Below, one piece after another: positions 34,820-46,591 of a stretch of 64,000 nt of DNA. This DNA comes from Halichoerus grypus (taxonomy: Eukaryota; Chordata; Mammalia; Carnivora; Phocidae). The notes below the pieces were generated by a model. It ran no database searches. It had not been told where the DNA came from and saw only the letters and a list, made by a program, of their open reading frames with translations. Made by a program: the position numbers and the translations under genes. The stretch lies in contig NC_135716.1 in assembly GCF_964656455.1 (NCBI RefSeq), forward strand, positions 81,680,484-81,744,483, given 5' to 3'. Position 1 is the first letter of the stretch; each line of letters opens with the position of its first letter.

Positions 34820-35659
34820 TGGTTTTTGTTTCTGAGGCAGTCTAGCTAAATGTCAATTATTTTGATATTTTCAAAGTGCTAACACTTAGATTAACAGATT
34901 TTTTTCTACTTTCTTTCTGTCCTCTATTTTTTAAAATCTCCACTCTAATTTTATTATGTCTACCCTTCTGCTGGCATTGGATTTAGTGTGCTCTTCTTTC
35001 CTTTAGTACCTTAAGCTGCACAGATAATTTTCTTCTTAATTTTAAGGTGTATGTTTACATTTACAAATTTCTAATGACACAGTGTTTTTGCATTGTAAAT
35101 TTAGGTGTGTTTTGTTTTCATTTTCATTTGTCTCAAGGTATTTTCTAATTTCTCTTGTGACTTCTTCTACCTTTGGCTGTTTAAGACTGTACTGTTAATT
35201 TCCACATATTTATTAATTTTCAGTTTTCCTTCCATTTGTAATTTCTAGTTTTAGTCTACCGTAAACATGAAAGATACTTTTTAATTTGAATTTTTTAAAC
35301 CTAAGATTTGTATATTTGTTTCCTAGGGCTACCATAACAAAATACCACAGACTGGGTAGCTGAAAAACAGAAAATTATTTTCTCACAGTTCTGGATGCTG
35401 TGACTTGTAAGTCCAAGATCAAAGTGTCTGCAGGTCTGGTTTCTCCTAAGGCCTCTCTCGTTGGTTTGCAGATGGCCACCTTTTCACTGAGTCCTCACAT
35501 GACACTTTCTCTGTGCACATGCATGTCCTTCTTATAACAGCACACCTATCATATTGGATTAGGGCCCTACCACATGACTTCATTTAACCTTATTACTAAC
35601 TCTTAACGTCCCTATCTCTATTGTCAAACTGTGAGTTGTACAGGAGTGTTTAGAAATTT

Positions 35660-35850
35660 TTTTTTTTTTAAGATTTTATTTATTTGACAGAGAGAGACAC
35701 AGCGAGAGAGGGAACACAAACAGGGGGAGTGGGAGAGAGAGAAGCAGGCTTCCTGCCAAGCAGGGAGCCTGATGCGGGGCTCGATCCCAGGACCCTGGGA
35801 TCATGACCTGAGCCGAAGGCAGGCGCTTAACGACTGAGCCCAGGCGCCCC
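35660..35850 (-). mobile_element. Can-SINE in the MaLR LTR, antisense, young-looking
   Basis: gacagagagagacacagcga and cttaacgactgagcc mark the same subfamily as the copy at 12869. The duplication agtgtttagaaattt / agtgtttcgaaattt lies at 35645-35659 and 35851-35865. Confidence 0.94.
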
Positions 35851-35872
35851 AGTGTTTCGAAATTTAACATGA

Positions 35873-36047
35873 GGGGCACCTGGGTGGCTCAGATGGTTAA
35901 GCATCTGCCTTCGTCTCTGGTCATAATCTCAGGGTCCTGGGATTGAGCCTGCATCGGGCTCCCGGCTCAGTGGGGAGCCTGCTTCTCCCTCTCTCGGTGT
36001 TCTCTCTCTGTTTCAAATAAATAAATAAAATCTTTTTCTAAAAAAAA
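35873..36047 (+). mobile_element. Can-SINE in the MaLR LTR, plus strand
   Basis: Head ggggcacctgggtggctcag; the duplication gaaatttaacatga lies at 35859-35872 and 36048-36061. It lies 22 bp from the previous SINE in opposite orientation, and its duplication overlaps that of its neighbour. Confidence 0.94.
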
Positions 36048-36370
36048 GAAATTTAACATGAATTTTGGGGGCACATAGTTCGGCCCATAATAACTTGTTT
36101 TGTGGCTTAACACATGGTCTAGGTTGAAGAATGTTCTATGTGCACTTAAGAAGAATGTACACTCTGCGGTTTTGGTGTGGTGTTCCATATATGTTTATTT
36201 GGTCTAACTAGTTTATTGTGTTGTTCCAGTCTTCTGTTTCTTATTGATCTTCTGTTCTGTCCATTATTGAAAGTGGGATATTGAAGTCTGTAGGTCTATT
36301 TCTCCCTTCAATTTTTCAATTTTTGCTTCATATATTTTTGGGGCTATTTTGTTAGGTATATGTATGTTTA

Positions 36371-36541
36371 TTTACTTGAGAGGGGGTGGGGAGGAGCAGA
36401 GGGAGAGGGAGAGAGAATCTTAAGCAGACTCTCCACTGGGCATCGAGCCCAACTCAGAGCTCAATCTCAGGACCCTGAGACCATGACCTGAGCCAAAATC
36501 AAGAGTTGGACACTTAACCAAATGAGCCACCCAGGAGCCCC
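36371..36541 (-). mobile_element. Can-SINE in L1-D, older subfamily
   Basis: GA-rich block, then atcaagagttggacacttaa and ggagcccc. The imperfect duplication aggtatatgtatgttta / aggtatgtatatgttta lies at 36354-36370 and 36542-36558. Confidence 0.92.
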
Positions 36542-36710
36542 AGGTATGTATATGTTTAGAATTGTTACATCTTATTGTATTGAACCTTTTATCAATATAT
36601 AATATCTGTTTTTGTCTCAGCCTTTTTAAATTTAAAGTCTATTTTGTCTGACAATAATATATCCACTCTGGTTCTCTTCAGTTACTATTTGTATGGAATT
36701 ATATTTTCTT

Positions 36711-36906
36711 TTCTTTTTTTTAAAGATTTTATTTATTTATTTGACAGAGAGAGCGAGAGAGCCCAAGCAGGGGGAACAGTAGAGGGAGAGGGAGAAGCAG
36801 GCTCCCCGCCAAGCAGGGACCCGATATGGGGATCGATCCCAGGACCCTGGGATCATGACCTGAGCCAGAGGCAGACGCTTAACCATCTGAGCCACCCAGG
36901 TGCCCC
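36711..36906 (-). mobile_element. Can-SINE in L1-D, complete
   Basis: Exact 17-bp duplications tggaattatattttctt at 36694-36710 and 36907-36923 bound a full antisense SINE. Confidence 0.95.
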
Positions 36907-37802
36907 TGGAATTATATTTTCTTATTCTTTTACTTTCAACCACTTTGTGACCTTATATTTAAATTGAGTCTCTTGTAGACAGCATATAGATGGACACTGT
37001 TATTTTTTTTTGAAATCCAACCTGCCAATCTCTCCTTTTTAATAGTTTTGTTCCATCCATTTACATTTAATGTGATTACTGATAAGGAAGGATTTATTTC
37101 TGCCATTTATCTATTGTTTTCTGTATACCTTATATGTTATTTTTGTTTTTCAGTTCCTTCAATATTTTACAGTAAAATATTAATAATTATATATTAATGT
37201 TAATAATTATGTATTTAATATTTAGTTGATTTTTTTGTAGTGTACATTTTAATTTCTTCCTTCTTTTCTTTTGTCTATACTTTTTTAGTTATTTTCTTAA
37301 CATTTGCCTTGAAAATTACAACTAATATCTTAAACTTATAATAACCTACTTTGGAAAAGACCAACTAAGTTTCAATAGTATACAAATACTTTGTACCTGC
37401 AGTACATCTCCTTCCCTCTCCCTTTATATTGTATTGTCATAGGTTACATCTTTATACACTGTATTCCCATTAACATATAGGTATGATTATTGGTGCATGC
37501 ATTTTCATGTTAAATAATGTAGCCAATATTATAAACAATACCCAAAGTACACTAATACTGGCTTTTATATTTACTTCCGTAGTTACCTTTACTAGTGTTC
37601 ATTTTCTATTTAGGTTCAAGTTGCCAAACATTTCACCTGAAGGACTGCCTTTAGTATTTCTTGTAGGACAGGTCTACTGGTAATGAACACTGTTGGCTTT
37701 TGTTTATCTGTAAATGTCTTAATTTCTCTTCCATTCTTGAAAGAAAGATTTTGAAAGACATACAATTCTTGGTTGAGTTTTTTTTTTTTTTCCAGGATAT
37801 TT

Positions 37803-37991
37803 TTAAAGATTTTATTTATTTATTTATTAGAGAGAGAGAGGGAGCACACAAGTGGGGGAGGGTAAAGGGAGAGGGAGAAGCAGATTCCCCGCTGAGTAGG
37901 GAGCTTGACGCGGGGCTCAATCCCACAACCCTGTGATCATGACCTGAGCCGAAGGCAGACACTTAACCGACTTAGCCACGCAGGTGCCCCC
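37803..37991 (-). mobile_element. Can-SINE in L1-D
   Basis: An antisense copy ending cgcaggtgccccc; the duplication ttccaggatattt / ttccaggaattt is imperfect. Confidence 0.92.
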
Positions 37992-38039
37992 TTCCAGGAA
38001 TTTAAATATGTCATCCAACTGCTTTCTGACACCATTTTT

Positions 38040-38793
38040 TTCTTTAAATGAGAAATGTATCTCAATATTTTTGAGGATCCCTTGTGCATGACATGTTCCT
38101 TTTCTCTTGTCTCTCTTCCTTGGATTTTAAGAATTTCACTGTAATATGTTTTGGTGTGGTTTATCATTCTTGGAGATCGTTTAGTTTCTTGGATATGTTT
38201 ATTTATGCCTTTCCTCATATTTGGAAGGTTTTTGGCCATTATTTCTTCCAATATTTTTTCTCATGTTTCATTTTCTCTTTTCCTTCTGGTACTCCTATAA
38301 AATATATATTCTATATTTGATGGTGTCCTTCAGGTCCCTTGGGTGCTGTTCATTTCTCTTCTTATTTCTTTCTGTTCCTCAGACTATACAAGTTCAATTG
38401 TCCTATCTTCAAGTTCATTGATCTTAAGTTTCACTTGTTCAAATACGCTGTTCAAACTAGAGAGTTCAAAACTCTCTAGTGAGTTTTAAAATTTAAATTA
38501 TTGTATTTTTCAGCTCCAGAATTTCTTTTTTAAAAAATTCTTTTTGTATCTCTATTGAAATTTTCATTTTGTTCACATATTACTTTCCTTATTTCCTTTA
38601 GTTTTCTATCTATGGTTTCCTTTAATTCATTGTACATATTTAAGACAGTTGATTTCACATCTTTGACTAATAATTCCAATGTCTGGGCTTCCTCAGTGAT
38701 GGTTTCTGCCAAATTATTATTATTTTTCCCATTAATGGGCCATTCTTTCCTGTTTCTTTGTGTATTTTGTAATTTTTGTTGAGAAGTGGACAT
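38040..38793 (-). pseudogene. L1-D ORF1, antisense, partly open
   Basis: 38530-38793 on the minus strand is an open N-terminal part with AETITEEAQTLELLVKDVKS and STVLNMYNELKETIDRKLKE. This is the coiled-coil start typical of old mammalian L1/HAL1 ORF1. 37937-38251 begins MEEIMAKNLPNMRKGINKHI, the segment after the RRM, and then runs into the SINE. The middle is broken by stops. Confidence 0.82.
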
Positions 38794-39250
38794 TTGAGTA
38801 TTATTTTGTGGTAATTCTGGAAATTTAATTGTCCCATTCTTCAGGGATTGCTGAATCTTACTTGTTGAGGGCTGGATTCATCTGTTTGACTTTTCAGTAC
38901 TATTTTTTCAAGGTGTGTGTTCCTTGTCATATTTGGTGTCTGCTATTTCTATTCCATTATCTCTGTAGTCAGCTAGTGATCTGATAAAGATTTCCTTAAA
39001 TGTTTGGCTCCCAAAAGGGAAAGTAGACAAATACTGTCTCTTTAAATCTCTTGGAAACCACTTCAGCCTGTGGGGGTTGAAAAAATGTCCACTGGCCTCT
39101 GTGCCAGTTCCTCAGTGATCAAAAGCAGCTTTCAGCAATCAATACACAACCCTGATATATTGCCTACCCTGGCTCCAGCATTCTGCACCAGGATTCTAAG
39201 ACTGAGGATATGGGATGGTAGCTACTACCACTTGACAGGCTGAAATTCCT

Positions 39251-40189
39251 CCAAATTTACTCTTTATCAAAGTCTTCCCTGGAGTTACAAATGTTCAACT
39301 ACATTCAGCTCCTACCAGTGCACTAGTTGTTTAGGTGAAAGTGTTTCCTACCCCACCGTTTTTTGAGACATCACTACTCTTACTTCTTCTCTTGACACAT
39401 TTTCTTAGATTAAGAAAAATGTGATCATTTGTTGCTCCTGTTTTGCTTACATGTTTCCCTCTGTTTTGGCTTTCCCCTATTGTAAAATGTAATGGACATT
39501 TGCATATTAGACTCTGAGCAGTCTGACAGTATATTAACTAGTCCATATTTAAGTAGCCTTTCCCAAAGTTATTTGAGTGCAGAACCTTTTGGTTGTATTC
39601 CTATGAAGATCCCATGGAATAGTGTTCTGTAGCTGATAGCTGCTTTTCTTCTTTTCTCATGAAAGCATAAATGATTGATTTTGTTCTCTCTTCCCTTCTA
39701 CGTTTTCAGATTTTCTAGATTACTATCATGGTATTCATTTTCTTCCTTTTCTCACTGCATTAGTTTTCTTTCCTATTTATTTCCTCTCAAGACATCCTGT
39801 AATTTTGGTGGGAAAAAAACTGCCCTTCTGGCTGTCACAACAGGAAGTCAGTACGACCCAGGAAACAAGCCTTCCATCTTTAATATTGCTTTACTCCTAG
39901 CAATAAGTGTCAGTAACATCTTCATTGCAAAGAATCCCAGGTGGCAAATATAAAGGAGGAACAAAAGCAGCTGTGAATAAGCCTATGGGTTCTACCTTGG
40001 TCCTCTGGCACTTACCAAACATGGGTTACACTGAAAACCCAGACCAGACCAGCTGACAAGAGTTTCTCTTTTGGCATCACAATCTCTTTTATGTTTACTC
40101 AGGGCTTTAGCTATTGCTGGTCTCAAGAAGGTACTGTTGATTGTGCCCCCCAAATCAACCCAAGTCTCCCCATTTTACAACATGGCATC
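39251..40189. other. No gene recognised
   Basis: Possibly the far 5' end of L1-D at the left. Otherwise unrecognised; the frame at 39675-39953 shows no domain. Confidence 0.4.
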
Positions 40190-41240
40190 ATAACTCACTT
40201 GTTTCCTCAAACAAAAAACTTAGGAGTCTTCCTTGTTTCTTGACTTTCATTCACATAGCACATCAAAACTATTAGCAAATCTTGTTGCTTCTGACTCCAA
40301 AATATATCCCAAATCTGCTGTTTACCATACTAGTCCAAGTCATCATCTTCCTTACACTCGAGCTACTTCCAAAGCCTCCAAGATGCCTTTACTCTAGCCT
40401 TCTACAGTCAGTCTCCACAAACTTCAAAGTGTGAACCAGATCACATCTCTCTTCTCCTGGACAGCAGGGAAGATTCAATACCAGCTCTTTATAACATTGT
40501 ACGCAGGTTCTCCAGCCTCACTTGCTGCCGCCCCTGCTTCAGAATTTCCACTTGATCCATCTAACACTATATATATCCCTGCAAACACCCTACACCACCA
40601 TGCCATTGTGGCCTCTTGGGACTTTGCTCATTCAGTCTTTTCTACTTCAAGCCCTTATAATCCCTTCCATTGTTCTTTCCAATGTAGCATTCGCAGCTTG
40701 GATAGGGGATCACCAACTCCAGGAAGCTACCCTTGACACTCTTAAACTGTACTCTCCCCAGCATGCGTGTATGTGTGTGCGCACACACACACCTCTACTG
40801 ACCTACCTATCAATTGTACTGCCCTCCTCACTGTCCTCACATCCCTCATACAGAGCTCTATTTTTATACATTCTAGAGGCCTCTATAACTTGTTTATATT
40901 ACCTTTCTCTTCCACCACACTGTGAGTTCCTTAAGGGCAGAGATGATTTGTCATATTTGTTTGTTTGTTTTTGCTTTTTATGTATTTTTGAGAGAGAGAG
41001 AGCCCATGAGTGGGAGGAGAGGCAGAGGGAGAAGCAGACTCCCCACTGAGCAGGGAGCCCAATGCAGGACTCTATCCCAGGAACCTGGGATCTTGACCTG
41101 AGCCAAAGGCAGACGCTTAACTGACTGAGCCACCCAGATGCCCTGATTTATCATTTTGAATACTGTATCCCCATTATCTAGCACAAGGCCTTTTATAGCG
41201 TATGTAAAAATTCAATAAATGCTTCTTAATGACTGTACAA
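40190..41240 (+). mobile_element. L2 LINE, 3' part
   Basis: The order of weak matches is that of L2: aggagtcttccttgtttctt, agtccaagtcatcatcttcc, a purine/pyrimidine body, gtgagttccttaagggcaga, then tgtatccccattatctagca and ttcaataaatgcttctta at the end. A SINE interrupts it at 40955-41143. Very old (shared by mammals). Confidence 0.78.
40955..41143 (-). mobile_element. Can-SINE in the L2
   Basis: An antisense copy; the duplication tgatttgtcat / tgatttatcat lies at 40944-40954 and 41144-41154. Confidence 0.94.
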
Positions 41241-41334
41241 ATCAATGAAATACACTGATATATCCTCTCATTCAAATAGGGAGCATAAGAAGACTGACAA
41301 CATCTTGATGATTATTTAATACTCAACACTGATC

Positions 41335-41480
41335 ATATAGTTATTGGATGTCTACTATGTCTGGCATTATTCTAGTCACTGGAAATACAGTAGGAAAAAA
41401 GATTGACTTAAAAGTTCTGGCTAATGTAATAAGACAGAGACAGGTAAGGAAGCTTAAGTATTAGGAAGGAAACAAAATTA
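41335..41480 (-). mobile_element. L2 3' end fragment, antisense
   Basis: ggatgtctactatgtctggc and tattctagtcactggaaat match the reverse complement of an L2 3' end. Confidence 0.55.
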
Positions 41481-41928
41481 TTATCATAAGTGATATAACT
41501 ATAAATAGAAATGTTTTATTACATAAAACAGGCATACAAATAGATAAGAAAGTCTGTAGGACCCCAACAAATATGAGTAAAAGTTGAGACAATGAATTCT
41601 CAAAAAAGAATGTGTCATTAGTAAATAAATATAAGAAAAAGTATTCACTTTGACCAGGAGCAGGTACTCTACTATGAGGTTTATAGATAACTATATCAAG
41701 ATATTACAGCAGTGACAGTAACAACAAAATGTATACCTTTAATTGACTAAAACAGTTCCTAAAATCTACTCTGAAAAGCAATCTGAAATATATACTAAAT
41801 TATATACATGTGTATGTCTATTAAAGAGTTATTTATGTTAGAAAAAATGGATATATACTACATGCTGATAATATAGAAAAGAATAAAGAAATAATATCAT
41901 AATGTGTAGTCATTAAAAATGTTGAGTG
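41481..41928. other. No gene recognised
   Basis: AT-rich; may be part of the old L1/HAL1 sequence that follows. Confidence 0.4.
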
Positions 41929-42110
41929 TTGGTTGGTTAAGCATCTACCTTCCACTCAGGTCATGATCCCAGGATCCTTGGATCGAGCCCCACATCAGGC
42001 TCCCTGCTCAGTGGGGAGCCTGCTTCTCCCCCTTCCTCTGCCCCTCTCCTCCCCTCGTGCTCTTTCTCACCATCTCTCTCTCTCTCAAATAAATAAATGT
42101 CTTTAAAAAA
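41929..42110 (+). mobile_element. Can-SINE, 5'-truncated
   Basis: It lacks the first bases of the head (starts at gttggttggttaagcatc). The tail is caaataaataaatgtcttta. The short duplication gttgagt lies on both sides. Confidence 0.9.
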
Positions 42111-42243
42111 AATAGTTGAGTCTGTATTGATGTGACTGCTGAGAAACTGGCAGCAGTGGGAACATTTATAACCTTGACAGATTACTAAGGTAATAATATA
42201 TTGAAAAGCTCAAAACCCACCATATTCTCTAAGCAAGAATTTT

Positions 42244-42340
42244 TTTCTTTTTTTAAGTAGGCTCCATGCCCAACATGGGGCTTGAACTTGTGAGCCCAAC
42301 ATCAAGTCACGTGCTCTACCAACTGAGCCAGCCAGAGCCC
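42244..42340 (-). mobile_element. Can-SINE fragment, antisense
   Basis: Near-exact duplications of ctctaagcaagaattt at 42227-42243 and 42341-42356 flank a short SINE (ggctccatgcccaacatggg). Confidence 0.9.
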
Positions 42341-42376
42341 CTCTAAGCAAGAATTTCTACTTTTAGAAATATCCTA

Positions 42377-42583
42377 GGGGCACCTGGGTGATTCAGTCGG
42401 TTAAGCCACTGCCTTCAGCCTAGGTCATGATCCCAGGGTCCTAGGATCAAGCCCCGCATTGGGCTCCTTGCTCAGCAGGGAGCCTGCTTCTCCCTCTCCT
42501 CCCCACTCGTGCTCTCTCTCGCTCTCTCACTATCTTTTGAGTCTCTCTCTCAAATAAATAAATAAAATCTTAAAAAAAAAAAA
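42377..42583 (+). mobile_element. Can-SINE, complete
   Basis: Exact duplications of agaaatatccta at 42365-42376 and 42584-42595. Confidence 0.95.
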
Positions 42584-42680
42584 AGAAATATCCTAATATC
42601 ATTAGATGAGAGGATAGGCACTTTCATTCAGTACTGTTTCAAACAGCTCAAAATGGCAAGCAACCTTAAAAACTCAATAT

Positions 42681-43215
42681 GGAACTAGAGGGTATTATGC
42701 TAAGTGAAATAAGTCAATCAGAGAAAGACATGTATCATATGATCTCACGGATATGAGGAATTCTTAATCTCAGGAAACAAACTAAGGGTTGCTGGAGTGG
42801 TGGGGGGTGGGAGGGACGGGGTGGCTGGGTGATAGACACTGGGGAGGGTATGGGCTATGGTGAGCGCTGTGAATTGTGTAAGACTGTTGAATCACAGACC
42901 TGTACCTCTGAAACAAATAATACATTATATGTTAAAAAAAAAAAAAGAAGATAGAAGGAAGGGAAAAATGAAGGGGGGGAATCAGAGGGGGAGCAAACCA
43001 TGAGAGACTATGGACTCTGAGAAACAAACTAAGGGTTCTAGAGGGGAGGGGGGGTGGGGAGATGGGTTAGCCTGGTGATGGGTATTAAAGAGGGCACGTA
43101 TTGAATGGAGCACTGGGTGTTATATGCAAACAATGAATCATGGAACACTACATCAAAAACTAATGATGTAATGTATGGTGATTAACATAACATAATAAAA
43201 TAAAATTAAAAAAAA
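42681..43215 (+). mobile_element. L1 3' end, 5'-truncated, double-tailed subfamily
   Basis: It starts in the last ORF2 codons (gagggtattatgctaagtga) and carries both 3' tails in series, very similar to L1-B 10067-10598. The duplication aaaactcaatat lies on both sides (about 42668 and 43216). Confidence 0.94.
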
Positions 43216-43335
43216 AACTCAATATAAGAGACTGCTTAATGATATATCCATATAGTGAAATACTAAGTAGCCATTAAAAAGATGATGATATAGACAGATA
43301 TTCATGATAATGGGGAAAGTCAGATTTCATGCCTT

Positions 43336-44227
43336 CCCCAGATTAGGATGCTTATTGTAACGGGGGAAAATTATCTGCCACACAGTGTACTAACAAATAT
43401 TTTTGAATGAAGGAGTGAATGAGTGGGTAAGGTAGGAAGTGTCCTAGCTGTCCCCTGATACACTACCACATACTCATCTTTTTCTGGTGCTCATCCTGGC
43501 TTTAGATCTGGTAGTGGGTCATATTCAATTAGCCAGATGAGTTCTACCTCCCTCTTTCTACAACTAGCATCACAGAAAACTTCTTTCTTCACATAAAAAA
43601 AAAAAAAAGTGTTCAACTTGCTAAAATATTTCTTTGTAATCATATTTAAAGCTTTTAGTTTCCTTTAGTAGTAAACTTTGTTTATTCATTAATTGATAAA
43701 TGTTAAAACTATGTGATGGGGACATGAGATTGATCACACTTTTATTTTTGTATGTTTGAAATTTTATACATTCATGACTTTTTTTATAAGTTGCTTAGTG
43801 TTACATAATTCTATGACTATTTCATAATACAATTAATCCTAGGCAAGGCATCTTACTTCTAAATTCATTCCCAGATTTATTCAGACAAAATAACATTACA
43901 TCTTAAAGGAATTCAATAAGAATTTATTAAGTAATATATAAAGAGGGCTCTAAACTCCTTTGGATAAACAACCATTTTACAACTAAACCCACATTTATTA
44001 CTAAAGGACAAATGGAATTGTCTGAAGTCTACTGATTGTTTTTAAAACTGTTTCCATGCTAAAAGCCAGTTTGAATGAACACAAAAGTCTTTTCGTGGGA
44101 AAAGAGCAGACAGCCTACAAGGAAAAAAAATATTTAAGGTGGAAACTTGTCAAATTTCCATTAAAAAAAAAAAAGACTAGTTATTCTTATTATTTTGGCT
44201 TTTTTTTTTCAACTATCAGGGTTTTTT
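43336..44227. other. No gene recognised
   Basis: AT-rich; A-run at 43597-43610. No family assigned. Confidence 0.45.
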
Positions 44228-44432
44228 GTTTTGTTTTTTTTTTTTTGTTTGTTTGTTTGTTTTTTGAGAGAGTGTGCAAGCAGAGAGGGGCAGAGGGAGA
44301 GGAAGAGAGTATCCTAAGCAGGCTCCATGCCCAGTGCAGAGCCCAATACAGGGCTCGATCCCATGACCCTGAGATCATGATCTGGGGTGAAATCAAGAGT
44401 TGGATGTTTAACTGAGCCACCCAGGCACCCCT
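44228..44432 (-). mobile_element. Can-SINE, antisense, older subfamily
   Basis: Long T-rich tail complement with TTTG repeats, GA block, aatcaagagttggatgttta. The flanking duplication aactatcag / aactatgag is imperfect. Confidence 0.9.
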
Positions 44433-44827
44433 AACTATGAGCTGTTTTTAAGTGACATCTAGACTAGCTTCAGGTAACATTTGGATAACAAAAAATAAAT
44501 TCTTAATTAAAATACAGAAACTTCCAAATTATTAAGACAGATAGCCCAAATCACCTATACAAGCATACTGATAAAATCATCTTTCAAAACACTTCCCATC
44601 CATCTCTCTTCCTAAAGTACCTAAAAAATACTATTATGCTTTCTTTAAATTAAAAAAGTATCTTTTTGAGAAAAATCTATATGTATATATAACAAGACAT
44701 AATACAATTCAGGAAGCTATTTAGATGGTTGTCACGTTCTCTGAGAGACACGGGAACAGTGAAATCAGGTGATTGACCAAATTCACAACATTGAAATATC
44801 CAGCAGAAAAGTGCTAATTTTTATGAG
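44433..44827. other. No gene recognised
   Basis: Unrecognised AT-rich sequence. Confidence 0.45.
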
Positions 44828-45240
44828 TGTTATGAACCGAACTGTGTCCCTCACAAATTCATATGTTGAAGCCCTAACCTCTGGTACCTCAGAATGCGAC
44901 TATAATATGGAGATAATTACCTTTAAAAAGGTAATTAAGTTAAAATGGGACCACTTAGGAAAGGCTCTATTACAACTGGTATCCTTATAATGAGAGGACA
45001 CTTGGGTACACAAAGAGACATCAGGAGCATGGGCCGACACAGAGGAAAAACTACTTGAGGACAGAGCAAGAGTGTAGCTATCTTCAAGCCAGAGAGAGAA
45101 GCCTCAGTGGAAATCAACCACTGGTACCTTGATATTGGATTTCCAACCTCCAAAACTGTGAGAAAATAAACTTCTGTTGTTTAAACCACCCAGTGTGTGG
45201 AATTTTTTTTTTTTTATGGGAGCCCTAGAAACTAATAACA
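44828..45240 (+). mobile_element. Solo LTR of an ERVL-MaLR element (MST/MLT1-like)
   Basis: It starts tgttatgaaccgaactgtgt and ends aaactaataaca. Landmarks in order: aaattcatatgttgaagccc, ctcagaatgcgactataata, tggtatccttataatgagag, caacctccaaaactgtgaga, ttctgttgtttaaaccaccc. It is about 413 bp with no internal coding region. An ancient endogenous retroviral LTR, not active. Confidence 0.9.
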
Positions 45241-45479
45241 ATAGTGTGTCAAGTTTGTCTGCTGGGTAATGAGAAGGTAGCCAAGGAAGGAGAAGTGGTA
45301 ATGCTCCTCCTACCCAAATGACCCTGACTGCTCCTCCTGTCTCAGTGACCCTGAGTGCGGTTTTATGACCCGCTCTCTGCAAAACTACACTGTGATATAG
45401 ATATTTTTCTAGGAGAGGAAATAAAAATTTCTTTCACTATGTGAAAGATGTGCCGAGATGTGCAGAAACTTATTTATTT
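45241..45479. other. No gene recognised
   Basis: Unrecognised; the frame at 45104-45382 overlaps the LTR end and is not a gene. Confidence 0.45.
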
Positions 45480-45673
45480 ATTCTTTTTTGTTTGTTTGTT
45501 TTTTAAATTTTTATTTATTCATGAGAGACACAGAGAGAGAGAGAGAGAGAGGCAGAGGGAGAAGCAGGCTCCCAAGGAGCAGGGAGCCCGATGTGGGACT
45601 CGATCCCAGGACCCTGGGATCGTGACCTGAGCCGAAGGCAGACGCTTAACCATCTGAGCCACCCAGATGCCCA
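45480..45673 (-). mobile_element. Can-SINE, antisense, dog-like tail form
   Basis: The tail complement reads tttttatttattcatgagag with a long GA run, unlike the ttatttgacagagag form of most copies here. It ends gagccacccagatgccc. No clear duplication. Confidence 0.9.
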
Positions 45674-46396
45674 TAGATTTTAAGGTTTTAAGCAAAACAT
45701 TTATGACAATATCTTTTGTACATAATTGAATATTTTTAAAGGATAAAGTCCCAGTAGCAAAAGTTCTGTATCAAAGTATATTCACATTAACACCTGTAAC
45801 ATATTGCAAAGATACAAATTACACCTCCCACCAACATTTGAGAATGACTGGTATTTTAAAATTTTGCCCAAGTATCTTGCTTTATATATTTAATACTTCT
45901 ATAAATGAATTTTCATGTGTTTGTATTAAATGTATTTATATATTCATTTCCTTCTTTTGAGATGGTGATTTTGAGAAAGGTCCCAATGACTCCAGAGAAA
46001 TTTATCAAATTACATCTATTTCAGATATTTTCACTTTTGTGGATTTACTAAAATTCTTAGATAGCATTAATATCTGGTACCATTTGCCTTGGATAACACA
46101 AGCATTCTAAGCTATCTTCCTAGAGAGCAAAACTCATTTTCTATTGGATGGCATAATATATAAAAACAGTAAGATCTCACGTATTAAAATGAACAAATAC
46201 AGGATTTCATTTCACTCTTATTTTATAACCTATATTCCATTTATAGAGCAAAAAATCTCAAATTGAAAACCATAAGAGAAACACGAGAGGAAAAAAATAA
46301 CCAAATCAAGTTTAGAATTAACAATCTCTGCATATAGAACCACAGAAGAAATTCCATATAATTCCAGACAGAAAATTTCCCCTAAAAGAATGACAG
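45674..46396. other. No gene recognised
   Basis: AT-rich; 45780-45860 may be a decayed antisense L1 piece. Ends with the target duplication of the next SINE. Confidence 0.35.
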
Positions 46397-46591
46397 GTGC
46401 CCGGCTAGCTCAGTCAGTTAAGTGTCTGCCTTTGGCTCAGGTCATGATCTCAAGGGCCTGGGATGGAGCCCTCGGTGGCGGCAGGCTCCCCGCTCAGCAG
46501 GGAGTCTGCTTCTCCCTCTCTACCTGATTCTACCCCTGCTCATACTCTCTCACTCTCTCAAATAAATAAAATCTTTAAAAAAAAAAAAAAA
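46397..46591 (+). mobile_element. Can-SINE, plus strand
   Basis: Head variant ggtgcccggctagctcagtc. Exact duplications aaaagaatgacag at 46384-46396 and 46592-46604. Confidence 0.94.

Larger units (their letters stand above)
35317..36098 (-). mobile_element. Solo LTR of an ERVL-MaLR element (MST/MLT1-like) in L1-D
   Basis: The reverse complement shows the usual landmarks: a start like TTATTATGGGCC, aattcatgttaaattt, the cctctctcgttggtttgcag and tctggatgctgtgac regions in the forward strand, and an end at aggctaccataac-type sequence (forward cctagggctaccataacaaa at about 35323). It is about 390 bp without its two SINEs. These are ancient non-autonomous endogenous retroviral LTRs, and no coding sequence is present. 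Family assignment is from memory. Confidence 0.78.
32100..37700 (-). pseudogene. L1-D ORF2, antisense, heavily decayed
   Basis: Minus-strand L1 ORF2 pieces are recognisable. The frame at 33331-33567 (EKEIEKTIPFTVASGRIKYL, then LLKEIKKDMNKWKTFHVHEL) is the part just after the reverse transcriptase palm. 34250-34600 corresponds to the fingers region (HEEIENLNKPITIKEI in reverse reading), and 36960-37100 to the endonuclease-proximal part. Stops and indels are numerous. Confidence 0.8.
31765..39250 (-). mobile_element. L1-D: near-full-length old L1, minus strand
   Basis: The 3' UTR is at the left (tagttgtgatggtt-type sequence in reverse, and complement of a cacctaaaaatggttaaaat end), as in the L1MB group by my recollection. 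ORF2 homology lies across about 32100-37700, ORF1 across about 38040-38793, then 5' UTR-like sequence to roughly 39250. Six SINEs and one MaLR LTR interrupt it. With these removed it is about 6 kb. The 5' boundary is approximate. All frames are heavily broken. Confidence 0.82.
42111..43335 (+). mobile_element. Old L1/HAL1-type 3' region, host of three insertions
   Basis: Across the insertions the flanks read as one old L1 3' region: agcaagaatttctactttta, gaaatatcctaatatcatta, caaacagctcaaaatggcaa, then atccatatagtgaaatacta and gccattaaaaagatgatgat. Insertions at 42244, 42377 and 42681 interrupt it. Confidence 0.65.

Noticed and set aside
40431..41049. 101- and 175-codon plus-strand frames as a gene
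   Set aside because: They lie in an L2 LINE 3' region and run into a SINE.
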